A stretch of DNA of 64,000 nt from an uncultured Pseudomonadales bacterium. GTDB taxonomy: Bacteria > Pseudomonadota > Gammaproteobacteria > Pseudomonadales > Cellvibrionaceae. Positions 8,756-16,839 of the stretch are shown here, piece by piece (position 1 is the first letter of the stretch; each line of letters opens with the position of its first letter). Below the pieces are notes generated by a model. That model did not search any database and was not told the origin of the DNA. It was given only the letters and a program-made list of their open reading frames with translations. The DNA lies in assembly GCA_947487765.1 (NCBI GenBank), contig CANKXO010000002.1:496001-560000 (forward strand), given 5' to 3'. The translations under genes were made by a program, and so were the position numbers.

Positions 8756-9356
8756 GACAGCCATTAAAGAGTTGCACAAAGAGGTTAAATTATCGACTGA
8801 TGATCTGGAATATTTTCATCGCGCTGATGATGAATATTCAGACTCACAAAAAGGTAAAGCGCAAACCCGCTGGTTTTTATCACGACGTACTTATCTATCA
8901 GCAGCTATTAGTGGCTTTTTTTTAGGTGGGATTATATGGTTAGCCTTATCAAATATTGTACCAAGCACTAGCAAAACAGAGCGGATATTTGCCGATATTG
9001 TCGATAACCATCTGTCGTATAAATCCTTAAAATACAATACAAGCTCCATATGGGAATTAGCGGATAAATTTTCTTACTTGGGCTTTATGCTATCTGACTC
9101 GCGTTCTATGATGAGCATTAATGGAAAATTAACCGGCGCTCGTCCCTGTCTTATTTTAAATATACCAGCCGTACAATTACGCTATCAATCTGATAACAAT
9201 TTATGGACTACGGTTTATCAAACACGTTATGAAAAAGGCATACATGGCCTTATCCCCGACATGAGCAAACAACAAAAACCATTAACCGTAATTAAAAGCG
9301 GTGTACAAGTAGCTTTATGGCAAAAAGACGGCTTACTATTTGCCACAGCAGAATAA
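8739..9356 (+). CDS. Putative membrane-bound anti-sigma factor
   Basis: 205 residues with a cytosolic N-terminal ~50 residues, one membrane helix (TYLSAAISGFFLGGIIWLAL, residues about 50-69) and a ~130-residue outer domain. This is the topology of anti-sigma regulators. No zinc HxxxCxxC motif is seen in the cytosolic part, so it is not a ZAS-type protein. The outer domain has ILNIPAVQLRYQSD and VALWQKDGLLFATA beta-rich stretches, resembling domains that monitor the periplasm. The start overlaps the sigma gene by 17 bases and has an AAGAGG ribosome site. Function is inferred from context and topology. Confidence 0.7.
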   Translation: MSKPIKTAIKELHKEVKLSTDDLEYFHRADDEYSDSQKGKAQTRWFLSRRTYLSAAISGFFLGGIIWLALSNIVPSTSKTERIFADIVDNHLSYKSLKYNTSSIWELADKFSYLGFMLSDSRSMMSINGKLTGARPCLILNIPAVQLRYQSDNNLWTTVYQTRYEKGIHGLIPDMSKQQKPLTVIKSGVQVALWQKDGLLFATAE

Positions 9357-9774
9357 ATTATCACCAAATGATCTATCAAAATATATTTACCACTAAACTG
9401 TCGAGAATTTTTCCTCATAAAAAAACCTACATAGACGACACACCTTTGAGTACTAAAGGTATAAAAAATTCTATTAATACCGTCTGAAATATTTAGCTAA
9501 AAATATTACCAACTCCTCTTAATGTCAATTAATAACAAAAATGATAAAGCCAATCATCACAGACTGTGAACTCCAGTAGAATAAAGCGACATTTTTTTAA
9601 ACATTTATAGCTACAATTGGATTGTTTATAGAGGTTTTTTTTCGAGAAAAATTCATTTAATTTTTTTATCGTTTTGTTTAATTTTTTTAATCAGATTTTA
9701 TAGAGGCATCCATATAAAGTACCTGCCGTTGTACCTTTTCTACTAACGATTAATTAATAATAGGAACAATAGCA
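9357..9774. other. Long A+T-rich leader region before katG
   Basis: 418 bases without a gene. The right half holds several T7-T8 runs (9610-9690), then CATATAAAG (9711-9719) that could serve as a -10 element without a clear -35, and TAATAATAGGAACAAT just before katG. No open frame, hairpin terminator or known operator was found. A non-housekeeping (ECF) promoter would not be recognised by consensus. Confidence 0.5.
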
Positions 9775-12039
9775 ATGTTTAAAAAAAATCTTTCACTATT
9801 AGCTACCATAACAATATCTCTCTCACCGTTGATAATATCTAATACCACCTTAGCATCTGAAAAGTCACCATCCGACTACACAAAAAACATTAACATCCAC
9901 TCAAACCAATATTGGTGGCCAAATCAATTAGATCTCAGCCCACTTCGCCAACATTCTGATGAATCAAATCCCCTAGGCAGAGACTTTGATTACGAAGAAG
10001 CATTTAAATCCCTAGATCTCGAATCAGTAAAAAAAGATATCAATAAACTACTGACCACATCACAAGATTGGTGGCCAGCGGATTATGGAAACTATGGCCC
10101 ATTTTTTATTCGTATGGCATGGCACAGCGCAGGGGTTTATCGTATTTTTGATGGCCGAGGAGGAGCATCGGGTGGACAACAACGCTTTGAGCCTCTCAAT
10201 AGCTGGCCAGACAATGGCAACCTAGATAAAGCTCGTCGTTTGCTCTGGCCTGTTAAAAAGAAATATGGTGCAAAAATATCCTGGGCTGACTTAATGGTAC
10301 TCGCAGGCAATGTTGCGCTGGAAAATATGGGCTTTACCACATTTGGTTTTGCGGGTGGCCGGGAAGATGATTGGGAGGCAGAAGTTGTCGATTGGGGTTC
10401 AGAAACGAAATTTCTTAAACATGACAAACGCTTTACTCAAGATGGCAAACTTAAAAAACCTTATGCTGCTGTCGAAAAAGGGTTGATTTACGTAAACCCT
10501 GAAGGTCCAGGAGGCAACCCAGATCCACTCCTTGCCGCAAATCATATTCGCCTTGCTTTTGGCCGTATGGCAATGAATGATGAAGAAACAGTCGCGCTCA
10601 TTGCAGGAGGGCATACTTTTGGTAAAGCTCACGGCGCCCACTCGAAAGACTGTGTTGATGTAGAACCTGCTGCTGCCGGTATCGAAGAGCAAGGGCTTGG
10701 TTGGACTAATAAGTGCGGTAAGGGCAATGCTGAAGATACCGTAACAAGTGGTTTAGAAGGTGCCTGGACCGTCAGCCCAGCTCAATGGACTCATAACTTT
10801 TTCCAAAACTTATTTACTTACGAATGGGTACAAACCAAAAGCCCCGCTGGTGCAATACAGTGGATACCTAAAAATGCGGATCAATTAAAAATTGTACCTG
10901 ATGCGCACATTCCAGATAAACGCCATGCACCCATTATGCTAACAACTGACTTATCTTTAAAAGAAGACCCTGTTTATCAGAAAATTTCAAAACGTTTTAT
11001 GGAAAAGCCTGAAGAGTTTGAACGCGCTTTCGCAAAGGCATGGTTTAAATTAACTCATCGTGATATGGGTCCGAGTGCACGCTACTTAGGCACTGACATC
11101 CCATCAGAGACACTCCTCTGGCAAGACCCTATCCCTACTATCGATTACAAGCCAATTAACAAAAAGGATATTAAAAAGCTCAAAAGTAACATTCTTGATT
11201 CTGGACTAGCGGTATCAGAGCTAGTGAAAACAGCGTGGGCATCTGCTGTTACATTTCGCGGCACTGATATGAGAGGAGGAGCCAATGGCGCACGAATTCG
11301 CCTCAAGCCTCAAAAAGGCTGGCCTGCCAATAACCCTGCTGAACTTGAGAAAGTACTGAATAAACTTGAAAGTATTCAAGAAGAATTCAACAACAATCAA
11401 TCACAGCGCAAAGTATCATTGGCTGACTTAATTGTGTTAGGGGGAGCAACCGCCATTGAAAAAGCAGCTAAAGAGGCTGGCCATAAAATAGAAGTACCGT
11501 TTACACCTGGCCGAGCCGACGCAATTCAGGCACAAACCGATATCGAGTCCTTTGCCGTACTTGAACCAACAGCTGACGGCTTTCGTAACTATTTTGATAA
11601 AAATAGCGTTAACCAAGATAGCAACCAATCGCCCACTCGTATGCTAATAGAACGTGCGGACTACCTTACGTTAACTGTGCCTGAAATGACTGTTTTAATT
11701 GGCGGTATGCGCGTACTGAATACCAATACTGATGGGTCTAAACACGGCGTGTTGACTGAGAGCCCAGAAGTTTTAAACAATCACTTCTTTGTTAACCTAC
11801 TGGATACAAACACCAAGTGGACAAAATCTCCTGAAGAAGAAGGCATTTACCAAGGAATGAATCGTAAAACGAATAAAGTAAAATGGACCGGGACTCCCGT
11901 TGACCTTGTTTTTGGCTCTAACGCAGAACTGCGAGCAGTCGCTGAAGTTTATGCAGCGGATGATGCTAAAAAGAAATTCGTTAACGATTTTGTTAAAGCT
12001 TGGGCCAAAGTAATGACACTGGATCGCTTTGATATTTAG
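9775..12039 (+). CDS. katG: Catalase-peroxidase with signal peptide (periplasmic KatG/KatP type)
   Basis: 754-residue heme enzyme that breaks down hydrogen peroxide and oxidises small donors. The distal site RMAWHSAG (Arg113, Trp116, His117), Tyr239 in [10 protein letters not shown] and Met265 in FGRMAMND form the Met-Tyr-Trp cross-link of KatG; the proximal heme ligand is His280 in [12 protein letters not shown]. The second, heme-free half follows from about residue 430. Unlike cytosolic KatG, the first ~28 residues are a Sec signal (MFKK, hydrophobic core, cleavage near TLAS-EK), so it should act in the periplasm, as in KatP of enterohaemorrhagic E. coli. An AGGAAC ribosome site is present. 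It follows the sigma/anti-sigma pair after a 418-base leader. Confidence 0.95.
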   Translation: MFKKNLSLLATITISLSPLIISNTTLASEKSPSDYTKNINIHSNQYWWPNQLDLSPLRQHSDESNPLGRDFDYEEAFKSLDLESVKKDINKLLTTSQDWWPADYGNYGPFFIRMAWHSAGVYRIFDGRGGASGGQQRFEPLNSWPDNGNLDKARRLLWPVKKKYGAKISWADLMVLAGNVALENMGFTTFGFAGGREDDWEAEVVDWGSETKFLKHDKRFTQDGKLKKPYAAVEKGLIYVNPEGPGGNPDPLLAANHIRLAFGRMAMNDEETVALIAGGHTFGKAHGAHSKDCVDVEPAAAGIEEQGLGWTNKCGKGNAEDTVTSGLEGAWTVSPAQWTHNFFQNLFTYEWVQTKSPAGAIQWIPKNADQLKIVPDAHIPDKRHAPIMLTTDLSLKEDPVYQKISKRFMEKPEEFERAFAKAWFKLTHRDMGPSARYLGTDIPSETLLWQDPIPTIDYKPINKKDIKKLKSNILDSGLAVSELVKTAWASAVTFRGTDMRGGANGARIRLKPQKGWPANNPAELEKVLNKLESIQEEFNNNQSQRKVSLADLIVLGGATAIEKAAKEAGHKIEVPFTPGRADAIQAQTDIESFAVLEPTADGFRNYFDKNSVNQDSNQSPTRMLIERADYLTLTVPEMTVLIGGMRVLNTNTDGSKHGVLTESPEVLNNHFFVNLLDTNTKWTKSPEEEGIYQGMNRKTNKVKWTGTPVDLVFGSNAELRAVAEVYAADDAKKKFVNDFVKAWAKVMTLDRFDI

Positions 12040-12079
12040 CTGAAACATCACAGTGGTTAAATCAATGTAAAGTATAAAA

Positions 12080-12113
12080 AGAGCGTTACCGGTTTTGATA
12101 AAGGTAACGCTCT
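12080..12113. terminator. Hairpin downstream of katG
   Basis: AGAGCGTTACC (12080-12090) pairs perfectly with GGTAACGCTCT (12103-12113); outer AGTATA/TATACT (12071-12118) extends it with an A-rich bulge. The T-run lies on the minus-strand side, so it is an odd terminator for katG, but it is the only one there. Confidence 0.6.
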
Positions 12114-12442
12114 ATACTGCAAAACGATTAATGAGGCTAACAGCCCTTCTAATGGACAACACTCTTCATACACCCTCAAAAATGTCGCCAAAATCATCCC
12201 GGTAAAAATCACTGCACTGCCAATAATAAAAATAAGCGGCCATATTACATAACTTATTGATAAATAAAATATTAATTACATGTTACTGTAATAAACATAC
12301 AGCCACTGACTCTATATTTCTCTCAGTATTAAATAGTCATTTGCTAAGTGATTAAAAATACAGTAATTTCCGCAGCTCCATGCCGCCTCTTATAGAAATA
12401 TACGGCTTAAGAGATATGCGGCCTATGACCGTATATTTAGCT

Positions 12443-12449
12443 GTTAGAT
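12443..12449 (+). other. Integron cassette 5' junction (core site GTTAGAT)
   Basis: GTTAGAT fits the recombination core GTTRRRY and is the exact reverse complement of ATCTAAC, which opens the attC site after the FRG gene (13133-13139). In an inserted cassette the bases after the G at the left junction come from the cassette's own attC, so this match marks the left end of cassette 1. Confidence 0.75.
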
Positions 12450-12474
12450 TTTTTTTCGGAGTACATATCTACCA

Positions 12475-13131
12475 ATGAAGAAAACTGAAATAGGGACATT
12501 TGAAGAGTTTCACGAACTTATTACTTCATTTTCATCTTCTACTATTTATCGCGGCGTATGTGATCACAAATACACGTTAACACCACCTTTGGGTAGAAAG
12601 CGTAATATAGAAACAAAAGATATTCATGCTCTCGAAGCTAAAATGATGCGTTTGTTCAAAGCTCACTCAACTGCGTATATGGTCTCAAAACCAACTAATG
12701 AATGGGAGTGGTTGGCACTGGCACAACACCATGGGTTACCAACACGTCTTTTAGATTGGAGCAGAAATCCTTTAGTAGCCTTATTTTTTGCAACAATTTC
12801 CTATCGAATAAACGGGGCTGTATATGTACTCAAAGATGTAATGGATATCGTCGATACAGACGTTAGCCCTTATGAAATGAAAGATGTTGGTGTTTATTAT
12901 CCAAGTCACATTACAAGTAGAATTACGGGACAATCAGCCCTATTTACATCCCACCCAAATCCAGATGAGGAATATAGCTCTGAAAGCGTTGAAAAAATAA
13001 TCATCAAGTACGACAAGAAATCTCAATTAATTACTGAGCTAAGGAAATATGGGGTCCACAGAGCATCAATATTTCCAGATCTAGATGGCCTTTGTGAAGA
13101 CATCAAGTGGGGTAATGATTTTCCAACATAA
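12475..13131 (+). CDS. FRG domain protein in an integron cassette
   Basis: 218 residues. The FRG domain signature is clear: IYRGVCDHKYTLTPPLGR near residue 23 (the F/Y-R-G motif) and WLALAQHHGLPTRLLDWSRN around residues 82-101, followed by PLVALFFA. FRG proteins are found on mobile elements and near defence genes, and their activity is not established. The gene begins 26 bases after the core site GTTAGAT and ends 2 bases before an attC, so it fills the cassette exactly. No ribosome site of good quality is seen (CGGAGT lies 15 bases upstream). It could act against phage or in stress response; this is inference from where the family occurs. Confidence 0.88.
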   Translation: MKKTEIGTFEEFHELITSFSSSTIYRGVCDHKYTLTPPLGRKRNIETKDIHALEAKMMRLFKAHSTAYMVSKPTNEWEWLALAQHHGLPTRLLDWSRNPLVALFFATISYRINGAVYVLKDVMDIVDTDVSPYEMKDVGVYYPSHITSRITGQSALFTSHPNPDEEYSSESVEKIIIKYDKKSQLITELRKYGVHRASIFPDLDGLCEDIKWGNDFPT

Positions 13132-13132
13132 A

Positions 13133-13232
13133 ATCTAACAAGGCCTTGAAGCCGGATTCGTAACAGTTGGCTCGATTCCGCTCCGCTTCACATTTTAGCC
13201 AACTATCTACTCAGCTTACTGCGGCGTTATAT
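13133..13232 (+). repeat. attC recombination site of cassette 1
   Basis: About 100 bases. It begins ATCTAACAAGGC and ends GGCGTTATAT (core GTTATAT at 13226-13232), the form of attC sites. Inside, AGTTGGCT and AGCCAACT are inverted repeats, and AAGC near the left end mirrors GCTT near the right, giving the folded shape used by integron integrases. Its left core is complementary to the junction at 12443-12449. Confidence 0.85.
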
Positions 13233-13243
13233 GTAACCGAACT

Positions 13244-13573
13244 ATGAGCAAACCAGTTAAGCCAAAGTATTATAAAGTTAGATTGTATGTTCCTATTGTA
13301 GGCTTCGTTATTTTCATGTGGGCACTTAACCTAATTGATTCAAATACTAAAAAAGTAATATTTGGCTTAATATCACTTTGCATAGCATTAGTTTTTCAGC
13401 ACCTCTTTAACCCTAAAAATGTTAACGAATATTACCAGCATGAAATCGATATAGAGAAAAAATCTCCAAAAAATATCACTTCCAAATCGAATATTAATGA
13501 AAACATTAGAAAACACCTAGAAGAGCAGCGCATCAAAAAACAAAATGCAAAATGGTGGCAGTTTTGGGTTTAG
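13244..13573 (+). CDS. Small membrane protein in cassette 2
   Basis: 109 residues with two membrane helices (about residues 14-30 and 37-54) and a basic, Asn/Lys-rich C-terminal tail ending WWQFWV. The start codon is 12 bases beyond the attC core and the stop lies 7 bases before the next attC, the usual compact layout of a gene cassette. I recognise no family. Its tail, rich in charged residues and ending in tryptophans, would be cytosolic if the N-terminus is inside. Confidence 0.72.
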   Translation: MSKPVKPKYYKVRLYVPIVGFVIFMWALNLIDSNTKKVIFGLISLCIALVFQHLFNPKNVNEYYQHEIDIEKKSPKNITSKSNINENIRKHLEEQRIKKQNAKWWQFWV

Positions 13574-13909
13574 ATACATATAGCAAGGTTATTAATGTGC
13601 CATATATTTATTTAGCCAAAAACTTTAGCTTTTATCATTTTATTTAGTTGGACGTTAATGAATGAGAGTCTACTAGACCTTTTTCTTCGCCTTAGCATTA
13701 TCATTCCAACTTATATCAGTTGCTTTAGCTAAATATATTTAGTCGAAAAACAGTGAATAACTGTAACAAGCACCCTAGCAAAACCATTGATTTCGTTCCA
13801 ACCACAAAAAGGGGGTACTCCCCACCAAGCTGCCTACATATTGATTCAAAGCCCTTTAAAAGGCACTATATTCATATAAGACCACCAATGTGTAACTGAA
13901 AGGTAAGGC
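13574..13909. other. Spacer after cassette 2, with a 24-codon ORF at the junction
   Basis: After attC2 a short frame (13658-13732, MNESLLDLFLRLS...) starts right at the junction, as cassette genes do, but stops after 24 codons. It may be a truncated cassette gene. CTGTAACAAGCACC at 13761-13774 resembles an attC left end, but I found no matching right end. The rest holds no gene that I can support. Confidence 0.35.
13578..13660 (+). repeat. Degenerate attC recombination site of cassette 2
   Basis: ATATAGCAAGG at 13578-13588 parallels ATCTAACAAGG of the first attC. It differs by one base from ATATAAC, the sequence expected from the cassette's left junction GTTATAT (13226-13232). The right end is GGACGTTAATG (13650-13660). 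The A-to-G change in the core AAC triplet predicts a weak or dead site. Confidence 0.65.
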
Positions 13910-14362
13910 ATGGATATTAAAGTTCTTTTCAAAGACAAACAAGATGAAGTGGCGGAGCTTTTTACTTCTGTTTTCGCTTCGTCAGAAGGAGAGGAAGAAG
14001 GTAAGCTTATCGGTAAGCTTGCTTCCGAGCTATCTTCGAATATAGACAATAAACGAATAATTTGTTTTGGTGCATATAAACAACAATCACTTATTGGTTC
14101 CATTTTCTTTACTCGCCTTTGGTTTAATGAACCTATCCTTGTTTATATGCTCGCTCCAGTTGCAGTGGACACTGAATATCAGGGTAACGGCGTTGGTCAG
14201 GCACTAATCACTTACGGCCTGAATGATCTGAGAGATCGTTCTGTAGCTGTGGCTGTTACATATGGCGATCCCTCCTTTTATTCTAAGGTTGGATTCCAAA
14301 CCCTTTCAGAAGATATCATCAGGGCTCCGCTAAAACTGTCAATGCCAGAAGGTTGTGGCTAG
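13910..14362 (+). CDS. GNAT N-acetyltransferase, YhbS-like, C-terminus lost by frameshift
   Basis: 150 residues as read. The GNAT fold is visible: LIGSIFFTRLWF strands, the acetyl-CoA loop VDTEYQGNGVGQALI near residues 87-101, and VTYGDPSFYSKVGFQ. The family normally goes on after MPEG with WLGQ... and ends CVxEFNDPAYW. Here the frame breaks after MPEG, giving CG and a stop. The expected tail is present in the next frame (see 14354-14448). Two extra bases around 14354-14356 (GGTTGTGG where GGTTGG would be in frame) explain it. So the gene is probably damaged, though a near full-length protein is still made. An AAGGTAAGGC ribosome region precedes the ATG. Confidence 0.75.
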   Translation: MDIKVLFKDKQDEVAELFTSVFASSEGEEEGKLIGKLASELSSNIDNKRIICFGAYKQQSLIGSIFFTRLWFNEPILVYMLAPVAVDTEYQGNGVGQALITYGLNDLRDRSVAVAVTYGDPSFYSKVGFQTLSEDIIRAPLKLSMPEGCG

Positions 14363-14526
14363 GCCAACCCTTAATGGAAAAGCCGATTTCGATCATCAAC
14401 GAACGGCCAACATGTGTTAAGGAGTTTAATGATCCAGCTTATTGGTAGTCACATAATAAAAAATTAGGGTTTGAAGAAATTGGCAACTTAGGCGGTGGGG
14501 ATATATTTCTTAGATTAGAGTCATGA
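14354..14526 (+). pseudogene. Out-of-frame GNAT C-terminus plus tail of a second GNAT gene
   Basis: From 14356 the frame WLGQPLMEKPISIINERP ... EFNDPAYW runs to a TAG at 14446-14448; this is the missing end of the preceding acetyltransferase. In the same frame after that stop comes HNKKLGFEEIGNLGGGD then IFLRLES, stop at 14524-14526, which is the typical end of another GNAT protein. The N-terminal part of that second gene is absent. The remnant's stop overlaps the ATG of the next gene (ATGA), as in an operon, so a deletion has probably fused two neighbouring acetyltransferase genes. Confidence 0.65.
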
Positions 14527-14876
14527 AAAATTTTATGGAATCAGTTAGTGTAATCAATACAATTACCGTACCCAAAGGTATGGAAGTTGTTGCTGAACAA
14601 GTCAGGGATGAATACGTCTCCTATTTTAGCGAGCAAGAAGGTTTTATAAGCTCTACATTTTACAAATCGATTCATCGTGAAAGTGACGATAGTATTAAGT
14701 ATATTAATACTGTCGTATGGGCTTCGTATGCTCACTTCGAGAAAGTGGTTAATATTGGTTTTAAAAATGCGCAAGGGAAAAATAGAGATGGAAAAAAGGT
14801 ACTAGGAAAAGGCTTCCCGGAACCAATAAAGGTATCACCAGGACAATATATTATTGTCGATCAAACAAGTACTTAA
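14523..14876 (+). CDS. Antibiotic-biosynthesis-monooxygenase (ABM) domain protein
   Basis: 117 residues, a single ferredoxin-like ABM domain: VSVINTITVPKGMEVVAEQ at the start, SYFSEQEGFISSTFYKSI in the middle and INTVVWASYAHFEKV as the last strand-helix pair. Such small dimeric proteins include quinol monooxygenases and heme-degrading enzymes, but many have no known role. The Asn/Trp residues of heme-degrading members cannot be assigned here. The ATG overlaps the stop of a GNAT remnant. A second ATG at 14535 is possible. A strong terminator follows at 15054-15080. Confidence 0.7.
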   Translation: MKNFMESVSVINTITVPKGMEVVAEQVRDEYVSYFSEQEGFISSTFYKSIHRESDDSIKYINTVVWASYAHFEKVVNIGFKNAQGKNRDGKKVLGKGFPEPIKVSPGQYIIVDQTST

Positions 14877-15053
14877 TACAGCCAATTTAGATTGACTGGT
14901 GTTATATAGCTTCTCAAATATCGCTTTATTGGATTAATGGTTGACATTAAATTACCCTTCGACCAATATATTTCTATGAATACAAATCTTACACAACTGA
15001 TAGCCCGAATTATTATCATTCCATAGGAATGGTGGGTTCTTTGTGTATTTATC

Positions 15054-15080
15054 AAACCCGCTCATGAGGCGGGTTTTTTT
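15054..15080 (+). terminator. Intrinsic terminator
   Basis: AAACCCGC (15054-15061) pairs with GCGGGTTT (15069-15076) around a 7-base loop and is followed by a run of T. It closes the transcript of the ABM gene; between them lie about 175 bases without a supported gene. Confidence 0.9.
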
Positions 15081-15121
15081 ATGTCTGCTTCATGGGTTGG
15101 TTCTACAATAAAGGAGGCAGC

Positions 15122-15637
15122 ATGAGAAAAATAGCCGTATTCGGCAAACCCGGCAGTGGTAAATCAACATTAAGTAAACATCTAGCGGCAGCTACCAGTA
15201 TTAAATTGCATGCTTTAGATTCTATTGAATTTAAAAAAGATGGAAATAGAGTAGACCGAGCGACATACGATAAGGAGCATGAAAAAATAGTATCCGCCGA
15301 TAACTGGATTATTGATGGTTTTGGACCTATTGATTCTTTTTACAGGCGCCTGGAGGTAGCTGACACATTGATCTATATAGACCTGCCCTACATTACCAGC
15401 TACTGGCTGGTGACAAAGCGACTTTTAAAAGGGTTGATTATCAAACCAGAGGGTTGGCCTGAGGGCAGCTCGATTGTAAAAGGAACCTTGGAAAGCTATA
15501 AAGTGTTAAAGCTTTGTCCAAGGTTTTGGAATAATGACTTTATGCAGAAACTGGAAGAGATATCGCTAGATAAATCCTTATATATCATCCGATCGATTTC
15601 GGAACTCAATCATTTTATCGATAATAATATGAAATAA
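15122..15637 (+). CDS. P-loop NTPase, adenylate-kinase/topology-modulation-like
   Basis: 171 residues. It opens with MRKIAVFGKPGSGKSTLSKHL, a Walker A loop in the first 15 residues, then HALDSIEFKK and NWIIDGFGP, typical of small kinase-like proteins of the adenylate kinase/FlaR type. The middle ADTLIYIDLP is the Walker B strand and VTKRLLKGL the lid-like basic helix. Substrate unknown. The start is set by an AAAGGAGG site 5 bases before the ATG at 15122; a frame from 15092 is longer but unsupported. It follows the terminator directly, so it has its own promoter. Confidence 0.82.
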   Translation: MRKIAVFGKPGSGKSTLSKHLAAATSIKLHALDSIEFKKDGNRVDRATYDKEHEKIVSADNWIIDGFGPIDSFYRRLEVADTLIYIDLPYITSYWLVTKRLLKGLIIKPEGWPEGSSIVKGTLESYKVLKLCPRFWNNDFMQKLEEISLDKSLYIIRSISELNHFIDNNMK

Positions 15638-15655
15638 AATCTGGCTAGCACAGAT

Positions 15656-16225
15656 TTACCACATTAGGTCATCGGGAATTTCGAACTGGGCATAATAATC
15701 TTCATCTGAGTCAGTGGCTGGAGGAAGGTTATTATCAGCTTTAGCCGTTGGTTTTTCGTTATATACAACGATGATGGACTCATCTCGCTCGCGGATTTTA
15801 TCCGCGACTGGCTTTGGAATTAATTCATAGGCTTCACCCAAACGAGCAATACATAATCGGCCACGAGTAATCTCATTCAACATACCTTGAGAAACGCGTA
15901 TCTTTTTAATTTTATTGCCATCACTAAAGTTATATTCCTGCTCTCCACCATCTCGCTGTAGTTTATAGTGATTAATCATTTGAGCAATTTGTGCTGAAAG
16001 CGCCTTCTTTTCTGCCTGAAGATTTCGCTGCTTGTTCAACTCGTTATCACGCTCAACCTTCTCCTGCTTTGCTTTAAGAGCGGCAGCTTGAGCTTCACTG
16101 ATAGAATCATCTTTATTCTTATTCTGTACCTTTTTTGCCTTACGGCTTTCTTTCGATATCTTTTTAGCCTTTTTGCTATCAATAAGACCAGCACCAAGCA
16201 ATTGATCCTGCAGCGATTTATTCAT
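15656..16225 (-). CDS. yaiL: DUF2058 family protein (YaiL-like)
   Basis: 189 residues. It starts MNKSLQDQLLGAGLIDSKKA, continues with a long lysine/glutamate-rich coiled stretch (residues ~20-80) and a compact C-terminal domain with YNFSDGNKIKKIRVS and GRLCIARLGEAYELIP. This is the layout of E. coli YaiL, described only as a nucleic-acid-associated protein of unknown role. It converges with the P-loop gene (18-base gap) and lies downstream of the cysN operon, separated from the GNAT gene by 89 bases. Confidence 0.85.
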   Translation of the reverse strand: MNKSLQDQLLGAGLIDSKKAKKISKESRKAKKVQNKNKDDSISEAQAAALKAKQEKVERDNELNKQRNLQAEKKALSAQIAQMINHYKLQRDGGEQEYNFSDGNKIKKIRVSQGMLNEITRGRLCIARLGEAYELIPKPVADKIRERDESIIVVYNEKPTAKADNNLPPATDSDEDYYAQFEIPDDLMW

Positions 16226-16314
16226 GAGATAACCATTTGTACTATAAGGAGTAGATGAATTATTAGACAGATATTGTAGAGCAAATGGTATAAGGGAGGC
16301 CAGAAAAAATAGTG

Positions 16315-16839
16315 TTAATTCTTAATGGTAACTATATTGGTAGTATCAGCATCGGCTTTGACATCTAGGGCCTTCCAAAAATAAACACGCTCAAATCCAT
16401 CTTCTATTCTACGATCGACTTCCTTGTAGCCTAACCTTGGATACCATTGTATATTTTCAGTCATTTTTATATTGGTATAAAGCTCTACTCCACGTAAACC
16501 ATGACTAGTAGCTATATACTCTACATGATCAATCAGCAGTCGACCCAACCCTTTACCCGCGAATTCAGGATGAACTGCAACACTCTCTAAATGCAGAAAA
16601 TCACCTCGATGGTCATACACCACATAACCAACCACTGTGGCTTCAATAAGCAACACATCGACGACATCACGCTCAACTTGTTGCTCAAAATCAGCCACCA
16701 TAGGTGCTGGTTTTTTCCCTAATCGCTCTACATACTTCTTATAGGCTTCCTGAGCACATTGATGTATATAAAAAAGGTCATCAGGTTCTGCTTTTCGTAT
16801 CAAAGGTTGGTCACTCATCTCACCTATACCCAGCCCCAT
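16315..16839 (-). CDS. GNAT family N-acetyltransferase
   Basis: 174 residues, about 167 if started at the ATG at 16818 (MSDQPLIRKAEPDD), which looks more like the family start. The GNAT core is clear: LIRKAEPDDLFYIHQCAQ, VVGYVVYDHRGDFLHLESV, then the acetyl-CoA loop HPEFAGKGLGRLLIDHVE and LYTNIKMTENIQWYPRLGY. The last motif is common in acetyltransferases acting on small molecules or on protein ends. Substrate is unknown. The first ATG follows the cysN stop without a gap, so translation is probably coupled to cysN. A role in sulfur metabolism is possible but not shown. Confidence 0.85.
   Translation of the reverse strand: MGLGIGEMSDQPLIRKAEPDDLFYIHQCAQEAYKKYVERLGKKPAPMVADFEQQVERDVVDVLLIEATVVGYVVYDHRGDFLHLESVAVHPEFAGKGLGRLLIDHVEYIATSHGLRGVELYTNIKMTENIQWYPRLGYKEVDRRIEDGFERVYFWKALDVKADADTTNIVTIKN

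Larger units (their letters stand above)
12040..12474. other. Region between katG and the cassette cluster; structured DNA and possible minus-strand remnant
   Basis: Besides the katG hairpin, a minus-strand open frame spans about 12057-12270. It encodes a membrane-like stretch (IFIIGSAVIFTGMILATFLR) but has no ATG start; a GTG at 12212 is the only candidate. It may be a decayed gene. At 12382-12436 two overlapping inverted repeats occur: GCCGC/GCGGC with CTCTTA/TAAGAG, and ATATACGG (12398-12405)/CCGTATAT (12429-12436). Such folded DNA directly before an integron junction suggests a degenerate attC or recombination site. Confidence 0.45.

Noticed and set aside
9227-9418. Minus-strand frame opposite the anti-sigma gene
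   Set aside because: Shadow of a well-supported gene with no features of its own.
12137-12449. CTAACAGC (near 12136) pairing with GCTGTTAG before the cassette junction
   Set aside because: The 8-base match is real, but the 300-base distance is too long for an attC, and it may be chance.
13761-13909. Third attC site
   Set aside because: CTGTAACAAGCACC looks like a left end, but there is no right-hand GTT core in proper distance and the expected complement of the junction GTTAATG (CATTAAC) differs at two places.
14880-15050. GTTATAT near 14902 as another integron core
   Set aside because: No attC-like left half precedes it within the usual 60-140 bases.
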